Shown here: positions 18,373-27,966 of the stretch, in pieces | How the letters are laid out: every line of letters begins with the position of its first letter | Numbering within the stretch: position 1 is the stretch's first letter | Source: Haemophilus seminalis | GTDB taxonomy: Bacteria; Pseudomonadota; Gammaproteobacteria; Enterobacterales; Pasteurellaceae | NCBI RefSeq assembly: GCF_006384255.1 | Contig: NZ_VCED01000002.1 | Location: 1 to 64,000, forward strand | DNA length: 64,000 nucleotides | Direction: 5' to 3' | The notes under the pieces: generated by a model | Databases searched by the model: none | The model's input: the letters and a program-made list of their open reading frames with translations, nothing else | What the model was told of the DNA's origin: nothing | Position numbers and translations under genes: made by a program

Positions 18373-20262
18373 ATGTTTTACACTGAAACTTATGATGTGA
18401 TTGTGATCGGTGGTGGCCATGCGGGTACAGAAGCCGCGCTTGCACCAGCTCGAATGGGATTAAAAACCCTTTTATTAACGCATAATGTAGATACTTTAGG
18501 GCAAATGTCTTGTAACCCTGCAATTGGTGGGATCGGTAAAGGTCATTTAGTAAAAGAAGTAGATGCAATGGGCGGTTTAATGGCTCATGCTGCAGATAAA
18601 GCAGGGATCCAATTTCGTACTTTAAATAGCAGTAAAGGCCCAGCAGTGCGTGCTACTAGAGCTCAAGCTGACAGAGTTCTATATCGTCAAGCTGTTCGTA
18701 CAGCATTAGAAAATCAACCCAATTTAGATATTTTCCAACAAGAAGCCACCGATATTCTAATTGAGCAAGATCGAGTTACAGGCGTTAGCACAAAAATGGG
18801 ATTAACTTTTCGTGCTAAATCAGTGGTATTAACTGCAGGTACTTTCTTAGCTGGTAAAATTCATATTGGTTTGGAAAATTATGAAGGTGGTCGTGCAGGA
18901 GATCCTGCTTCCATAAATCTTTCACATCGATTAAGGGATCTAGGATTACGTGTAGATCGTCTTAAAACAGGTACACCACCACGTATTGATGCACGTACGA
19001 TCAATTTTGATATTTTAGCTAAACAACATGGTGATGCCGTATTACCGGTATTTTCTTTTATGGGATCTGTTTCTGATCACCCTCAACAAATTCCTTGTTA
19101 TATCACCCATACCAATGAACAAACTCATGAAGTGATCCGTAATAATTTGGATCGCAGTCCAATGTATACCGGTGTGATTGAAGGGATAGGGCCACGTTAT
19201 TGTCCATCCATTGAAGATAAAGTTATGCGTTTTGCGGATCGCAATTCACATCAAATTTATTTGGAACCAGAAGGCTTAACTAGTAACGAAGTATATCCAA
19301 ACGGGATTTCTACCAGTTTACCGTTTGACGTGCAAATGGGCATTGTAAATTCCATGAAAGGTTTAGAAAATGCACGTATTGTGAAACCTGGTTATGCCAT
19401 TGAATACGATTATTTTGATCCACGTGATTTAAAACCAACGTTAGAAACTAAATCGATTTCGGGTTTATTCTTTGCGGGTCAAATTAATGGTACTACGGGT
19501 TATGAAGAGGCGGCAGCGCAAGGCTTACTAGCTGGTATCAACGCAGGTCTTTACGTACAAGAGAAAGAGGCATGGTATCCACGCCGCGATCAATCCTATA
19601 CTGGTGTATTGGTTGATGATCTTTGTACACTTGGCACCAAAGAACCGTATCGCGTATTTACTTCTCGTGCGGAATACCGTTTGTTATTACGTGAAGATAA
19701 TGCAGATATTCGTTTAACGCCAATTGCCCATGAATTAGGTTTGATTGATGAGGCTCGTTGGGCGCGCTTTAATCAAAAAATGGAAAATATTGAACAGGAA
19801 CGCCAACGCTTATGCAGCATTTGGTTGCATCCGCGTTCTGAATATTTAGAAGAAGCGAATAAAGTACTTGGTAGCCCACTTGTGCGTGAAGCCAACGGTG
19901 AAGATTTATTACGCCGTCCAGAAATGACCTACGATATTTTGACTTCCTTAACGCCATATCAACCAGCAATGGAAGATAGAGAAGCCGTAGAACAAGTGGA
20001 AATTGCCATTAAGTATCAAGGCTATATTGAGCATCAACAAGAAGAAATTGAAAAACAAAAACGCCACGAAAATACGGCAATTCCGACTAACTTTGATTAC
20101 AGCAAAGTTTCCGGTTTATCTAATGAAGTACGTGCGAAGTTGGAACAGCATCGTCCGGTTTCCATTGGTCAAGCAAGCCGAATTTCAGGCATCACCCCTG
20201 CAGCAATTTCAATTATTCTGGTGAATTTGAAAAAGCAAGGGATGTTAAAACGTGGGGAATAA
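18373..20262 (+). CDS. mnmG: tRNA uridine-34 carboxymethylaminomethyl enzyme MnmG (GidA)
   Basis: 629 residues. The FAD-binding [12 protein letters not shown] lies near the N-terminus. Further signatures are [25 protein letters not shown] and the late [16 protein letters not shown]. With MnmE it installs the cmnm5 group on wobble uridine 34. It flanks oriC as in E. coli. The gene normally downstream in enterics (rsmG/gidB) is not here: an insertion sequence starts 17 bases after the stop. Confidence 0.98.
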   Translation: MFYTETYDVIVIGGGHAGTEAALAPARMGLKTLLLTHNVDTLGQMSCNPAIGGIGKGHLVKEVDAMGGLMAHAADKAGIQFRTLNSSKGPAVRATRAQADRVLYRQAVRTALENQPNLDIFQQEATDILIEQDRVTGVSTKMGLTFRAKSVVLTAGTFLAGKIHIGLENYEGGRAGDPASINLSHRLRDLGLRVDRLKTGTPPRIDARTINFDILAKQHGDAVLPVFSFMGSVSDHPQQIPCYITHTNEQTHEVIRNNLDRSPMYTGVIEGIGPRYCPSIEDKVMRFADRNSHQIYLEPEGLTSNEVYPNGISTSLPFDVQMGIVNSMKGLENARIVKPGYAIEYDYFDPRDLKPTLETKSISGLFFAGQINGTTGYEEAAAQGLLAGINAGLYVQEKEAWYPRRDQSYTGVLVDDLCTLGTKEPYRVFTSRAEYRLLLREDNADIRLTPIAHELGLIDEARWARFNQKMENIEQERQRLCSIWLHPRSEYLEEANKVLGSPLVREANGEDLLRRPEMTYDILTSLTPYQPAMEDREAVEQVEIAIKYQGYIEHQQEEIEKQKRHENTAIPTNFDYSKVSGLSNEVRAKLEQHRPVSIGQASRISGITPAAISIILVNLKKQGMLKRGE

Positions 20263-20445
20263 TCTTTAGAAATGAAAAGTGATCTGCCCCCAAAAAGTTA
20301 GACAGTTAGTTAACTTAAATATTGAGCTCTGTATTGTACTGGGCTCAATTAATTCGTTTTTGGTTGTAATACACTAAATATTCTTCAATTTCAGCCTGTA
20401 ATTCAGCGATTGAATGATAAGTCTGTGAGTAAAAACACTCTGATT

Positions 20446-20943
20446 TTAATATCGCAAAAAACTTTCAATCACCGCATTATCGTAACAATTTCCTCGACGA
20501 CTCATGCTTTGTATCGCTTTATCTTCCAACATTTTCACCCATTCCACCGTGCCATACAATACACCTTGGTCGCTATGAATAATCGTGCATTCTGTCGGTT
20601 TAAGCCGACTAAGCTCTTGTTCTAACATCTTTTTTACCAATGAAAACTTCGGGAGTGTTGCAAAGTTATAGGCAATAATTTCTCGGTTAGCCAAGTACAT
20701 CAATGGTGAAAAATAAAGCTTTTCTTGCCCAACCTGAAACTCGGTAACATCGGTTACCCATTTTTGATTGAGTGCCGTTGCGGTAAAATCAAGATTCAGT
20801 AAATTTAGGGCAATATGCGATGTTTTTCCGCGCTTTCCATGTCTTTTCTTGCGTAATATGGAATGAATACCTAACTCATTCATTAGTCTTAACACCGTCT
20901 TATGATTCAAATTAAAACCCATTTGGCGTAATTTAAACGTCAT
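20446..20943 (-). pseudogene. IS3-family transposase OrfB remnant
   Basis: 165 codons of the integrase core, with DDE regions NQKWVTDVTEF, IIHSDQG and NAVIESF. The N-terminal part is missing (an in-frame stop lies just upstream of 21017), and the frame shifts at ESFLRY. One extra T would restore ESFFAILKSECFYSQTYHS and further OrfB sequence. The C-terminal NQKRIN also lacks several codons before the LSPVQYR-type end. At least three lesions mark it as dead. Confidence 0.88.
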
Positions 20944-21027
20944 GGGGCGATAATCTTCTCGTTTTCTGTTCTTTTTATACAGAGATAAGATAGCCTCTTT
21001 ACTTCGTGATAATTTCGCTTAATCTCT

Positions 21028-21324
21028 TTATAGTGAAAGCTCTCGCTGCAGCTTTTTAAACGCTTTAGGTGAAAAGTCTGTGGTTTCTGGAATTTTAATA
21101 TCTTTCTTTTTCATTTTTGGCTTCACTATTTTCGGTGTTTGAAGGTTTGTATTAGGCGATTTTACGCTATCAAGCCCTCTTTCCCGAAATGCTTTTAGCC
21201 AATAAATGACGAGAGCGTGGGAAATTTTATGAAGTTTGGCCACCTCACGGATACCATAATCCTGTTCAGTGACGAGTTTGATAATTTTCAAACGAAATTG
21301 ATAAGAGTAGGACATAATCAGCAC
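21028..21324 (-). pseudogene. IS3-family OrfA remnant
   Basis: 98 codons with an N-terminal HTH_28-type helix-turn-helix (YGIREVAKLHKISHALVIYWL). It ends at KKLQRELSL, where OrfA proteins normally run on into a leucine-zipper and frameshift region. The missing junction with orfB implies an internal deletion. Confidence 0.82.
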
Positions 21325-21413
21325 CTCAAATTAGGTGTCCAGGTTTTGGGGTGCAGATCAAAGTGCGGTTAGTTTTAACTGCATTTTTTTATGTTTTATA
21401 AATTAAAAGAGAC

Positions 21414-21457
21414 TATAATATCCAAAATCCTGTAAAATTAGATTTTTTGGATATAAT
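21414..21457 (+). promoter_or_regulatory. hipBA promoter/operator
   Basis: A -10-like TATAAT (21414-21419) is followed by an inverted repeat TATCCAAAA (21419-21427) and TTTTGGATA (21445-21453) just before the hipB start. E. coli HipB binds TATCC-N8-GGATA operators. The TATCC/GGATA halves match, but the spacing here is wider (21 bases between the pentamers). Autorepression by the HipBA complex is inferred. Confidence 0.65.
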
Positions 21458-21458
21458 T

Positions 21459-21740
21459 ATGTCTATTTTTCTTATTGATGAAGTTGATGTTCAACAGGCA
21501 TTAGCGATTTATCTTCATCACATTCGGAAACAAAAGAAACTTTCGCGTGCTGCGCTTTTTGAAAAAAGTGGTGTACCGGCAGCCACGATCAAAAAATTTG
21601 AGCTAACTGGGCAAATTTCACTGCGGCAGTTTTTGTTGTTATGGCAAAGTTTAGATGATTTGCAACGTTTATATTCACTGGTTCAAATGAAAAAAACATT
21701 ACCAAAAACAATTGAAGAGGTGATAAAGGGTGAATTTTGA
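21459..21740 (+). CDS. hipB: HipB-like antitoxin (XRE-type HTH)
   Basis: 93 residues from ATG 21459; an upstream TTG at 21447 would place four residues inside the operator. An XRE helix-turn-helix occupies about 10-60 (LAIYLHHIRKQKKLSRAALFEKSGVPAATIKKFE). It overlaps the next gene by 11 bases, as toxin-antitoxin pairs often do. It would bind and neutralise the HipA kinase and repress the operon through the upstream TATCC/GGATA repeat. Confidence 0.88.
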   Translation: MSIFLIDEVDVQQALAIYLHHIRKQKKLSRAALFEKSGVPAATIKKFELTGQISLRQFLLLWQSLDDLQRLYSLVQMKKTLPKTIEEVIKGEF

Positions 21741-23004
21741 ACCGACTAGACAACTTCAAGTCAGTCGAATATTAAGCAATGGGCAAAAAGTGTCAGTGGG
21801 AACATTGGCGCAAAATAGTGAGCAGGTTTATTTTTCTTATCATGCGGATTATGTTGAGAAATTTGGCAATCTTTCGCCTTTTGCCATGAAATTAGATACA
21901 TCATTACAACTTGCTCCAAAACAACCGCACTTTGGTTTACATGGCGTGTTTGCAGATAGTTTGCCTGATGGGTGGGGGTTGTTATTGCAGGATCGTTTTT
22001 TTCGTCAAAAAGGTATTCTACCACAACATGTGACAGCAATGGATCGCTTAGCTTTTGTAGGCGATCGAGGTATTGGTGCGTTGATATTTGAGCCGAGCAA
22101 AGTAATAGAGCGGGATCAACTTGATTATGCTCAACTTGGCTTAGCTGCACAAGCTGTGTTTGATGGGCAAACGGAAGATATTTTAGAGGCTTTGTTAACC
22201 GCAGGGAGTTCTGGTGGTGCGCGCCCAAAAGCACAGATATTTATGCCAAAATCAGGTGAAGCAATAGCAAGATCTCAACCAAATTTCAACGATGAAGCTT
22301 GGATTATTAAGTTTACATCAAAAAACTTACCGCTCGGTCATGAGGAAGGATTATGCGAAGCTATTTATTTAACGATGGCGGAGCAAGCGCAGCTCAAGCC
22401 TTGTCAGTGGCGTTTACTTGATGCTCCGGCAACAAGCGGGGCAGCACAGTGGTTGGCATTAAAACGCTTTGATTGGGTAAATAATGAAAATGGCGTTGGT
22501 CGATATCATCAGCATAGTCTGAGTGGGTTATTAAATGCCGATTTTCGTTTACCGAGTTTGGATTACGAAGATTTAATTAAAGCCAGTAAATCATTATGTC
22601 AGTCTCAAAATGTGGCTGAAATTCAATTTCGTCGAGCGATTTTTAACTTATTTTCTAGTAATCAAGATGATCACGGTAAAAACTGGGCGTTTTTACAAAA
22701 TGATCAGGGGGAATGGAAAGTCTCACCTTTTTATGATGTCACCTTTAGCCCACATCCATTTGGCGAGCATAGTACTGCTTTCGGTGGGTTCGGTAAAAAG
22801 CCAAGTGTGAAAGCAATGCAAAAATTAGCTCAGCGTGCTGGATTAAGTTGGAGCGAGACACAAAAAATTATTCAACAAATATTAGATGCTTTGAGTCAAT
22901 TTCCTGTTTTAGCCCGTGATTTTGGAGTGAAAAATTCAACAGTGAAGTTGATTCAGAATGAGCTAAATCGGATTTGGGGTGAGAACAAGACTTTATTAGA
23001 TTGA
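21730..23004 (+). CDS. hipA: HipA-like serine/threonine kinase toxin
   Basis: 424 residues, full HipA length. The N-subdomain (couple_hipA, about 5-110) contains DSLPDGWGLLLQDRF. The kinase part has a SSGGARPKA nucleotide loop near 155, the catalytic NQDDHGKNWAF near 315 and the metal-binding YDVTFSPH. HipA of E. coli phosphorylates glutamyl-tRNA synthetase and induces persistence; the target here is unknown. All catalytic motifs are intact. Terminated by a paired uptake-signal hairpin. Confidence 0.92.
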   Translation: MNFEPTRQLQVSRILSNGQKVSVGTLAQNSEQVYFSYHADYVEKFGNLSPFAMKLDTSLQLAPKQPHFGLHGVFADSLPDGWGLLLQDRFFRQKGILPQHVTAMDRLAFVGDRGIGALIFEPSKVIERDQLDYAQLGLAAQAVFDGQTEDILEALLTAGSSGGARPKAQIFMPKSGEAIARSQPNFNDEAWIIKFTSKNLPLGHEEGLCEAIYLTMAEQAQLKPCQWRLLDAPATSGAAQWLALKRFDWVNNENGVGRYHQHSLSGLLNADFRLPSLDYEDLIKASKSLCQSQNVAEIQFRRAIFNLFSSNQDDHGKNWAFLQNDQGEWKVSPFYDVTFSPHPFGEHSTAFGGFGKKPSVKAMQKLAQRAGLSWSETQKIIQQILDALSQFPVLARDFGVKNSTVKLIQNELNRIWGENKTLLD

Positions 23005-23009
23005 TGGGA

Positions 23010-23038
23010 AAAGTGCGGTAGATTTTCACCGCACTTTT
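23010..23038. terminator. Paired uptake-signal terminator after hipA
   Basis: AAGTGCGGT (23011-23019) faces ACCGCACTT (23028-23036) around an 8-base loop, followed by TTT. The next gene converges on it, so it can act in both directions. Confidence 0.88.
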
Positions 23039-23086
23039 TGATTGATGACAGATCTATAAATTAATCTATGTAAATGGAAAAGCGTC

Positions 23087-23938
23087 TTAGTGAGCAAGCA
23101 CCTGTTTCACTGCTACATCCAATCCTGCTGTTGGACGGCCAAGCAATTTCTCAAGGGTTTTGTCTTCTGAGAATAATGCACCGTTTGACGCATCTACATC
23201 CCATTGTGCAATTAAGCCTGCAAAGCCTTCATCTAAGCCTGCTTGTACAAGTGCTGCGGCATAATCTGCTGCAGGAATATCCACGTAAGGAATTTCTTTA
23301 CCTGTTTGTTTACTGATTTCTGCGGCAAGATCAGCTAATGTCCAGCTGGTTGATCCAGCAAGCTCGTAAGTTTGGTTTTCATGACCTTCACTTAATGCAA
23401 CGTTTACCGCTGCTTCAGCAAGTTCTGCACGGAGTACAGACGAAACCTTACCATTTTTTGCTGAACCATAGAAAGCATTGTTTGCTAATGCTGCCGGAAT
23501 TGAATCTGTGTAGTTTTCGGTGTACCAACCATTGCGTAAAATGGTGTAAGTGATACCGGAGGCTTTTAATGCGGCTTCGGTTTCAACGTGTTCACCGGCA
23601 AGGGATTTGACGGTATTGTCGTTGGAGGCACCAAGTAAACTGGTGTAAATAATGTGTTTAACACCTGCTTTTTTTGCTGCTTCAATCACATTTTTATGTT
23701 GTTGAATACGCTGTCCCACTTCACTGCTTGATACTAAAATTAATGTATCCACGCCTTGTAATGCTTCTACTTGTCCTTCTGTTTTTGAATAATCAAATTT
23801 TCGGGCTTCTACACCTGAAATTTTTTCTGGAGAGCGTACAAGCGCAATGAAGTTTTCTTGTTTTGCTTTTAATAAGTCTAATGCGATTGCGCCAAATTGA
23901 CCTGTTGCACCAGTAATTGCGATAGTTTTAGTTGTCAT
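23087..23938 (-). CDS. NmrA-type NAD(P)H:quinone oxidoreductase (QorB/YtfG-like)
   Basis: 283 residues of the atypical SDR/NmrA family. The N-terminal nucleotide motif is ITGATGQFGAIALDLL, and LVSSSEVGQRIQQHKNVIEAA and TILRNGWYTENY match QorB. E. coli QorB (YtfG) reduces quinones with NADPH and is divergent from the HxlR-type regulator YtfH. The same divergent arrangement is present here, supporting the assignment and regulation by the neighbour. Confidence 0.87.
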   Translation of the reverse strand: MTTKTIAITGATGQFGAIALDLLKAKQENFIALVRSPEKISGVEARKFDYSKTEGQVEALQGVDTLILVSSSEVGQRIQQHKNVIEAAKKAGVKHIIYTSLLGASNDNTVKSLAGEHVETEAALKASGITYTILRNGWYTENYTDSIPAALANNAFYGSAKNGKVSSVLRAELAEAAVNVALSEGHENQTYELAGSTSWTLADLAAEISKQTGKEIPYVDIPAADYAAALVQAGLDEGFAGLIAQWDVDASNGALFSEDKTLEKLLGRPTAGLDVAVKQVLAH

Positions 23939-24016
23939 GATATTTTCCTTCTTGTTAAGTTGAAATGATATTTGAACATTTGATTGTTCGCTTGATGTGG
24001 CGTATTATATTTTAAA

Positions 24017-24051
24017 ACTTACTTTTAGGAAGTACTTACAAAAATGTAAGT
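24017..24051. promoter_or_regulatory. Candidate HxlR-type operator
   Basis: In the 165-bp divergent gap a perfect 7-bp inverted repeat ACTTACA (24034-24040) and TGTAAGT (24045-24051) has a 4-base centre. A further AACTTAC half-site lies at 24017-24023. It sits between the two promoters where a local regulator would act. Binding is inferred. Confidence 0.62.
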
Positions 24052-24103
24052 TTTAGAAAATTTAAAAATATTTTTTAATTAATTGATTTATAAGGAATTA
24101 AAA

Positions 24104-24463
24104 ATGGAAAAAATTTTTGATCGGGGCAATGTATTAGCTTCAGCTTGTCCATCTCGCCAAATTTTGCAGCATTTAACAAGCCGCTGGGGAGTATTAGTAT
24201 TAGTAAGTTTACATTCGGGCACCAAGCGTTTTAGTGAACTTCGCCGTGCGATTGATGGTGTAAGCGAACGTATGTTGACTAAAACCTTACAAGAATTGGA
24301 GGCTGATGGCATGTTAATCCGTAAATCCTATAATACCGTGCCACCGCAAGTGGATTACACATTAACAGAATTTGGAACAGAGGCTTCTAATAAGATGTTT
24401 GAGTTGGTGGATTGGTTGGAAACAAATTTACCTGAAATTTTAGATACAGTGAAAAAACATTAA
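24104..24463 (+). CDS. HxlR-family redox regulator (YtfH/QorR-like)
   Basis: 119 residues from ATG 24104, chosen because AAGGA lies 7 bases upstream (a start at 24083 lacks one). A winged HTH of the HxlR type contains RQILQHLTSRWGVLVLVSLHSG and RFSELRRAIDGVSERMLTKTLQEL. A single cysteine in ASACPSRQ, near residue 13, matches the redox-sensing cysteine of quinone- or aldehyde-responsive HxlR proteins. Probably represses the divergent oxidoreductase gene. Confidence 0.88.
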   Translation: MEKIFDRGNVLASACPSRQILQHLTSRWGVLVLVSLHSGTKRFSELRRAIDGVSERMLTKTLQELEADGMLIRKSYNTVPPQVDYTLTEFGTEASNKMFELVDWLETNLPEILDTVKKH

Positions 24464-24501
24464 TAATTATTACTAAACTTGCTTATGGAAATTCTAAGGT
24501 A

Positions 24502-24533
24502 AAAAAATCGCACCTTTAACAGTGCGATTTTTT
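24502..24533. terminator. Bidirectional terminator
   Basis: A perfect 12-bp stem, AAAAAATCGCAC (24502-24513) with its complement at 24522-24533, lies between the converging HxlR and ABC genes. Confidence 0.9.
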
Positions 24534-24544
24534 CTTATATTAAT

Positions 24545-26203
24545 TTATGACATTCTGCCGTTTTCTATGCCAATCACCTGATCACAAATTGCCATTGTGG
24601 ATTGGCGGTGGCTAACGAGAATAATCAATTTTTCAGCTTTCACATCGAGTAATGATTTCAAAATCATTGCTTCATTTAAGCTATCCAAATTACTGGTTGG
24701 CTCATCAAGCAAGATAATCGGTGCATTGTGTAAAAATGCTCGAGCAATACCGATACGCTGTTTTTCACCGTCAGAGAGATTGCCACCCAATTCCGTCATT
24801 TTTGTTTGATAACCTTGTGGCAAGCTTAAAATGAAATCATGAATTGAGGCTTTCTTCGCGGCTTCCATAATTTCTTCTAATGTTGTATCACGGCGCGCAA
24901 GACGAATATTTTCCTCAATGGTTTCGTTGAAAATATAGGTTTGCTGAGTAATGTACGCCATATTGTCACGCAAACTACGGGTGTTGATGTTAGGTAAAGT
25001 TTCGCCGTTAATTTTGATGCTACCTGATTTAGGATCGTAAAAACGCATCAACAGTTTTAATAAGGTACTTTTACCGCTGCCACTTCTTCCGTGAATACCT
25101 AAGATTTCACCTTTTTTCACTGACAAGCTGACATCCGATAAAATTTGCTCTTCGCCGTAAGCGAAGTTTACGTTCTCCACATCAATGCGAGAAACGTCCT
25201 TCAAATCTACCGCACTTTCTACGTCTTTTAATTCAGGCTCTTCTGCTAGCAAGCTCAATACACGCTCACCTGAAGCCAAGGTTTGTAATAAGTTGCTTGA
25301 AAGGTTACTTAAGGCAATAACTGGCCCGTAGCTCGACATCAATAAAATCACACCAATTAAAAAGGCTGAGAAATCAATCTGATCTAGACTAAACAAAATT
25401 AAGCCGGTGAATAACATAATGATGTTAAACGCCGATACCGCCACTTCAGTATAAACACGCACTTTTGCTTCTTGGTCTTTAATGCGCTCAAAAGCCGTAT
25501 CAATTTTTTGGCTGCGTTGTTGGATTTCTGCTAAACGTTGTTTTGCATAACCAAAAAGCTGAATTTCTTTCATACCACGCACGCTGTCGAGGAAGAAGTC
25601 ATTCATTTCGCCCACTAATTCACGATAACGTCTGCCATCTTCACGCGCTAATTTAGTGGTGATAATCGGTAAAATAACACCCACTGTCAAATACGCAGCC
25701 AACGCCACAAGCACAAACCAACCTGAAAGATGCGCAAAGACCAACAATAAAATCACAGAGGTAAAGAACGCAATCATAATTGGCGCGATGGTATGCGCAT
25801 AGAATACTTCGAGTAATTCTATATCGTTGGTCACCAATGACACTAATTGCCCCGCTTGTTTATCTTGCAACTTCACAAAAGCCAAACGGCGCAAGGAAGA
25901 AAACACTTTATCACGCAATAAAGCCAATAATTTAAAAGCAATATAGTGCCCAGACATTTGCTCTAAATAACGCAGTGCGCCACGAGCCACCGCCAATACA
26001 ATAAGTGCGGTCAAAATTCCAGAGAAACTTAAATGGGTATCAAAGTTTAAAAGATTCACTAACCCCATCGCACCCAGCACCATAATAAAGATGGCAGCCA
26101 GGAAACCGAGCGTTCCCATGGTGATAGTAAACGCCATAATGTGCGCAAGTGGTGTCACTAATTTCAACAAATGCCCCATTACAACAAAACCATTTTTACG
26201 CAT
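24545..26203 (-). CDS. Exporter-fold ABC transporter subunit (CydC-like position)
   Basis: 552 residues: six membrane helices (about 1-310) then an ATPase domain. Motifs are Walker A HGRSGSGKSTLLKL (about 365), signature LSDGEKQR, Walker B IILLDEPTSNLD and SHRQ. The signature has Asp where LSGGQ has its second glycine, so this subunit may form a weakened site in a heterodimer. It overlaps the upstream partner gene by 8 bases. CydDC-like in architecture, but its location downstream of a TonB receptor suggests a haem or siderophore role rather than cytochrome bd assembly. Uncertain. Confidence 0.8.
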   Translation of the reverse strand: MRKNGFVVMGHLLKLVTPLAHIMAFTITMGTLGFLAAIFIMVLGAMGLVNLLNFDTHLSFSGILTALIVLAVARGALRYLEQMSGHYIAFKLLALLRDKVFSSLRRLAFVKLQDKQAGQLVSLVTNDIELLEVFYAHTIAPIMIAFFTSVILLLVFAHLSGWFVLVALAAYLTVGVILPIITTKLAREDGRRYRELVGEMNDFFLDSVRGMKEIQLFGYAKQRLAEIQQRSQKIDTAFERIKDQEAKVRVYTEVAVSAFNIIMLFTGLILFSLDQIDFSAFLIGVILLMSSYGPVIALSNLSSNLLQTLASGERVLSLLAEEPELKDVESAVDLKDVSRIDVENVNFAYGEEQILSDVSLSVKKGEILGIHGRSGSGKSTLLKLLMRFYDPKSGSIKINGETLPNINTRSLRDNMAYITQQTYIFNETIEENIRLARRDTTLEEIMEAAKKASIHDFILSLPQGYQTKMTELGGNLSDGEKQRIGIARAFLHNAPIILLDEPTSNLDSLNEAMILKSLLDVKAEKLIILVSHRQSTMAICDQVIGIENGRMS

Positions 26204-27941
26204 TTGCCACCTCTCTAATTTGTTCTAAATCTTTTTGTTGTTGGAACATTTCAGCATACGCACCTTGTTTTTCCATTAAGGTTTCGTGAGTGCCTTGCTC
26301 GATCAATTTGCCTTGGTCAAGTACGTTAATACAGTCCGCATTTACCGCATTTGCCAAGCGGTGAGAAATCATCACAATGGTTTTTTGTTGTTTAAATTGT
26401 TGAATGAACTGCAAAATAATTTCTTCGCTTTCTACATCAATATTACTGGTCGCTTCATCAAAAATATAAAGCTCGGCATTGTGTAATAAAGCACGCGCTA
26501 AGGCTAAACGTTGAATCTGACCGCCCGATAAATTCGTACCACGGCTTAATAGCTGCATATCTAATCCGCCATTTTCGCGTACAAATTGGGCAAGATTCAC
26601 TTGTTCTAAACACGCATAAATTTGTTCATCTGTGGCATCAATTTTCGCCATCGTCATATTTTCACGCAGTGTGCCTTTAAACACGTAGCTACTATGGCTC
26701 ACCAACGATACTTTTTGATAGAAAGAAGTGAGGTCTATTTCTGAGGCGTTTTGTCCATTAAACAAAATTTCACCTTGTTGCGCTTTATTAAAGCCCATCA
26801 ATAACGAAACTAAGGTTGATTTACCGCAACCACTTTTACCCACAAACACAGAAAGTTGGTTTGGTTGAATCGTTAACGTTAACCCCTGAATTGCCGGTTT
26901 TTCAGCAGAATACGCAAAATGTAGATCTTTAATTTCCACTTGAACGTTATTTTTGGCTTCAAAATCCATCGCACTTTGTTGGGTTTCCACTGGCGTATCA
27001 AGCAATGTGAAAATTTTATCTGAAGCCGCTTTACCATTCATCGCCACATGGAAGAATGAACCAAGCAAACGAAGCGGAATAAAGAACTCGGAGGAAAGTA
27101 GAATAAATAAAATCACGCCTAAGACGCTGAGTTGTGCATCTTGGAATTGCAATAATGCGGTTAAAATCCCAATTGCTGCGCCACCATAAGCGAGTAAATC
27201 CATAAGAGAAACCGAGTTAAGCTGCATGGTAAGTACTTTCATGGTGATTTTGCGGAAATGCTCTGCTTCTTCATCCATCGCTTTCGCTTTATAAGCATCA
27301 TCTTGATAGATTTTTAGCGTAATTAAACCCTGTAGGTTATCTAAAAAGCTGCTGCCTAATCCCACATAGATGGACCAATATTTTGCTAAGAGTTTTTTCG
27401 CAATTTTATTTACCGCAATGATCGACATAGGGATAAGCGGCACGCAAATTAATAAAATAATGGCTGTTTTAAAGCTGAAAAAAATCAAGAAAACAAAGAG
27501 GGTAAGCGGTGCAAGCAAGCTATAAAAAAGCTGCGGCAAATAACGCCCAAAGTAGATTTCAAGCTGTTCTACACCTTCTGATGCCACTTGGATAATGCTT
27601 GAGGTGGATTGTTGGTTCACTTGGTTAAGCGGCATAGAAGCCAATTTACGGTAGATAAGGCTACGCAATTCATGCTTCACTTTTGTGCTGGCAAAATAAG
27701 ATGCCTGCACTGATTTTTTACCCGCAAAAGCACGCAGTGCCAATGCCGCAATTAAAATCACACCTAAACCCACCGCACTTGACATCGTCAACTCTTTAAA
27801 ATAAGCGGCCTGTAAAATATAAGAAAACACGACGGCACTAATAATCCCGCCAACTAATGCCACCCAATTCCACAACACTGTGACGCCAATCCATTTTTTA
27901 CTATCGGCCACCGTGTTAATTAGGCGTTTATCTATCATCAT
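26196..27941 (-). CDS. Exporter-fold ABC transporter subunit (CydD-like position)
   Basis: 581 residues with six membrane helices and an ATPase domain. Walker A GKSGCGKSTLVSL (about 370), canonical signature LSGGQIQRLALARALL, Walker B LYIFDEATSNID and SHRL are visible. The FLDNLQGLITLKIY stretch parallels CydD's FLD-G-TL motif. With the overlapping next gene it forms a heterodimer. It lies 140 bases downstream of the TonB-dependent receptor on the same strand, separated by a terminator-like hairpin. Function could be thiol or haem export, or import as in YbtPQ/IrtAB; not decided by sequence. Confidence 0.8.
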   Translation of the reverse strand: MMIDKRLINTVADSKKWIGVTVLWNWVALVGGIISAVVFSYILQAAYFKELTMSSAVGLGVILIAALALRAFAGKKSVQASYFASTKVKHELRSLIYRKLASMPLNQVNQQSTSSIIQVASEGVEQLEIYFGRYLPQLFYSLLAPLTLFVFLIFFSFKTAIILLICVPLIPMSIIAVNKIAKKLLAKYWSIYVGLGSSFLDNLQGLITLKIYQDDAYKAKAMDEEAEHFRKITMKVLTMQLNSVSLMDLLAYGGAAIGILTALLQFQDAQLSVLGVILFILLSSEFFIPLRLLGSFFHVAMNGKAASDKIFTLLDTPVETQQSAMDFEAKNNVQVEIKDLHFAYSAEKPAIQGLTLTIQPNQLSVFVGKSGCGKSTLVSLLMGFNKAQQGEILFNGQNASEIDLTSFYQKVSLVSHSSYVFKGTLRENMTMAKIDATDEQIYACLEQVNLAQFVRENGGLDMQLLSRGTNLSGGQIQRLALARALLHNAELYIFDEATSNIDVESEEIILQFIQQFKQQKTIVMISHRLANAVNADCINVLDQGKLIEQGTHETLMEKQGAYAEMFQQQKDLEQIREVANA

Positions 27942-27966
27942 AATGATTGCTCCTAAAATAAAAAGA

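Larger units (their letters stand above)
20280..21360 (-). mobile_element. Decayed IS3-family insertion sequence (1081 bp) inserted in an uptake signal
   Basis: The ends are imperfect inverted repeats: TGATCTGCCCCCAAAAAGTT from 20280 and, on the minus strand, TGATCTGCACCCCAAAACCT from 21360 (20 of 25 matching over the full length). The flanks repeat AAG (20277-20279 and 21361-21363), a 3-bp target duplication typical of IS3 elements. Joining the flanks recreates AAAGTGCGGT, so the target was an uptake signal behind mnmG. orfA and orfB are both broken, so the element should not be able to move itself. Confidence 0.9.
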
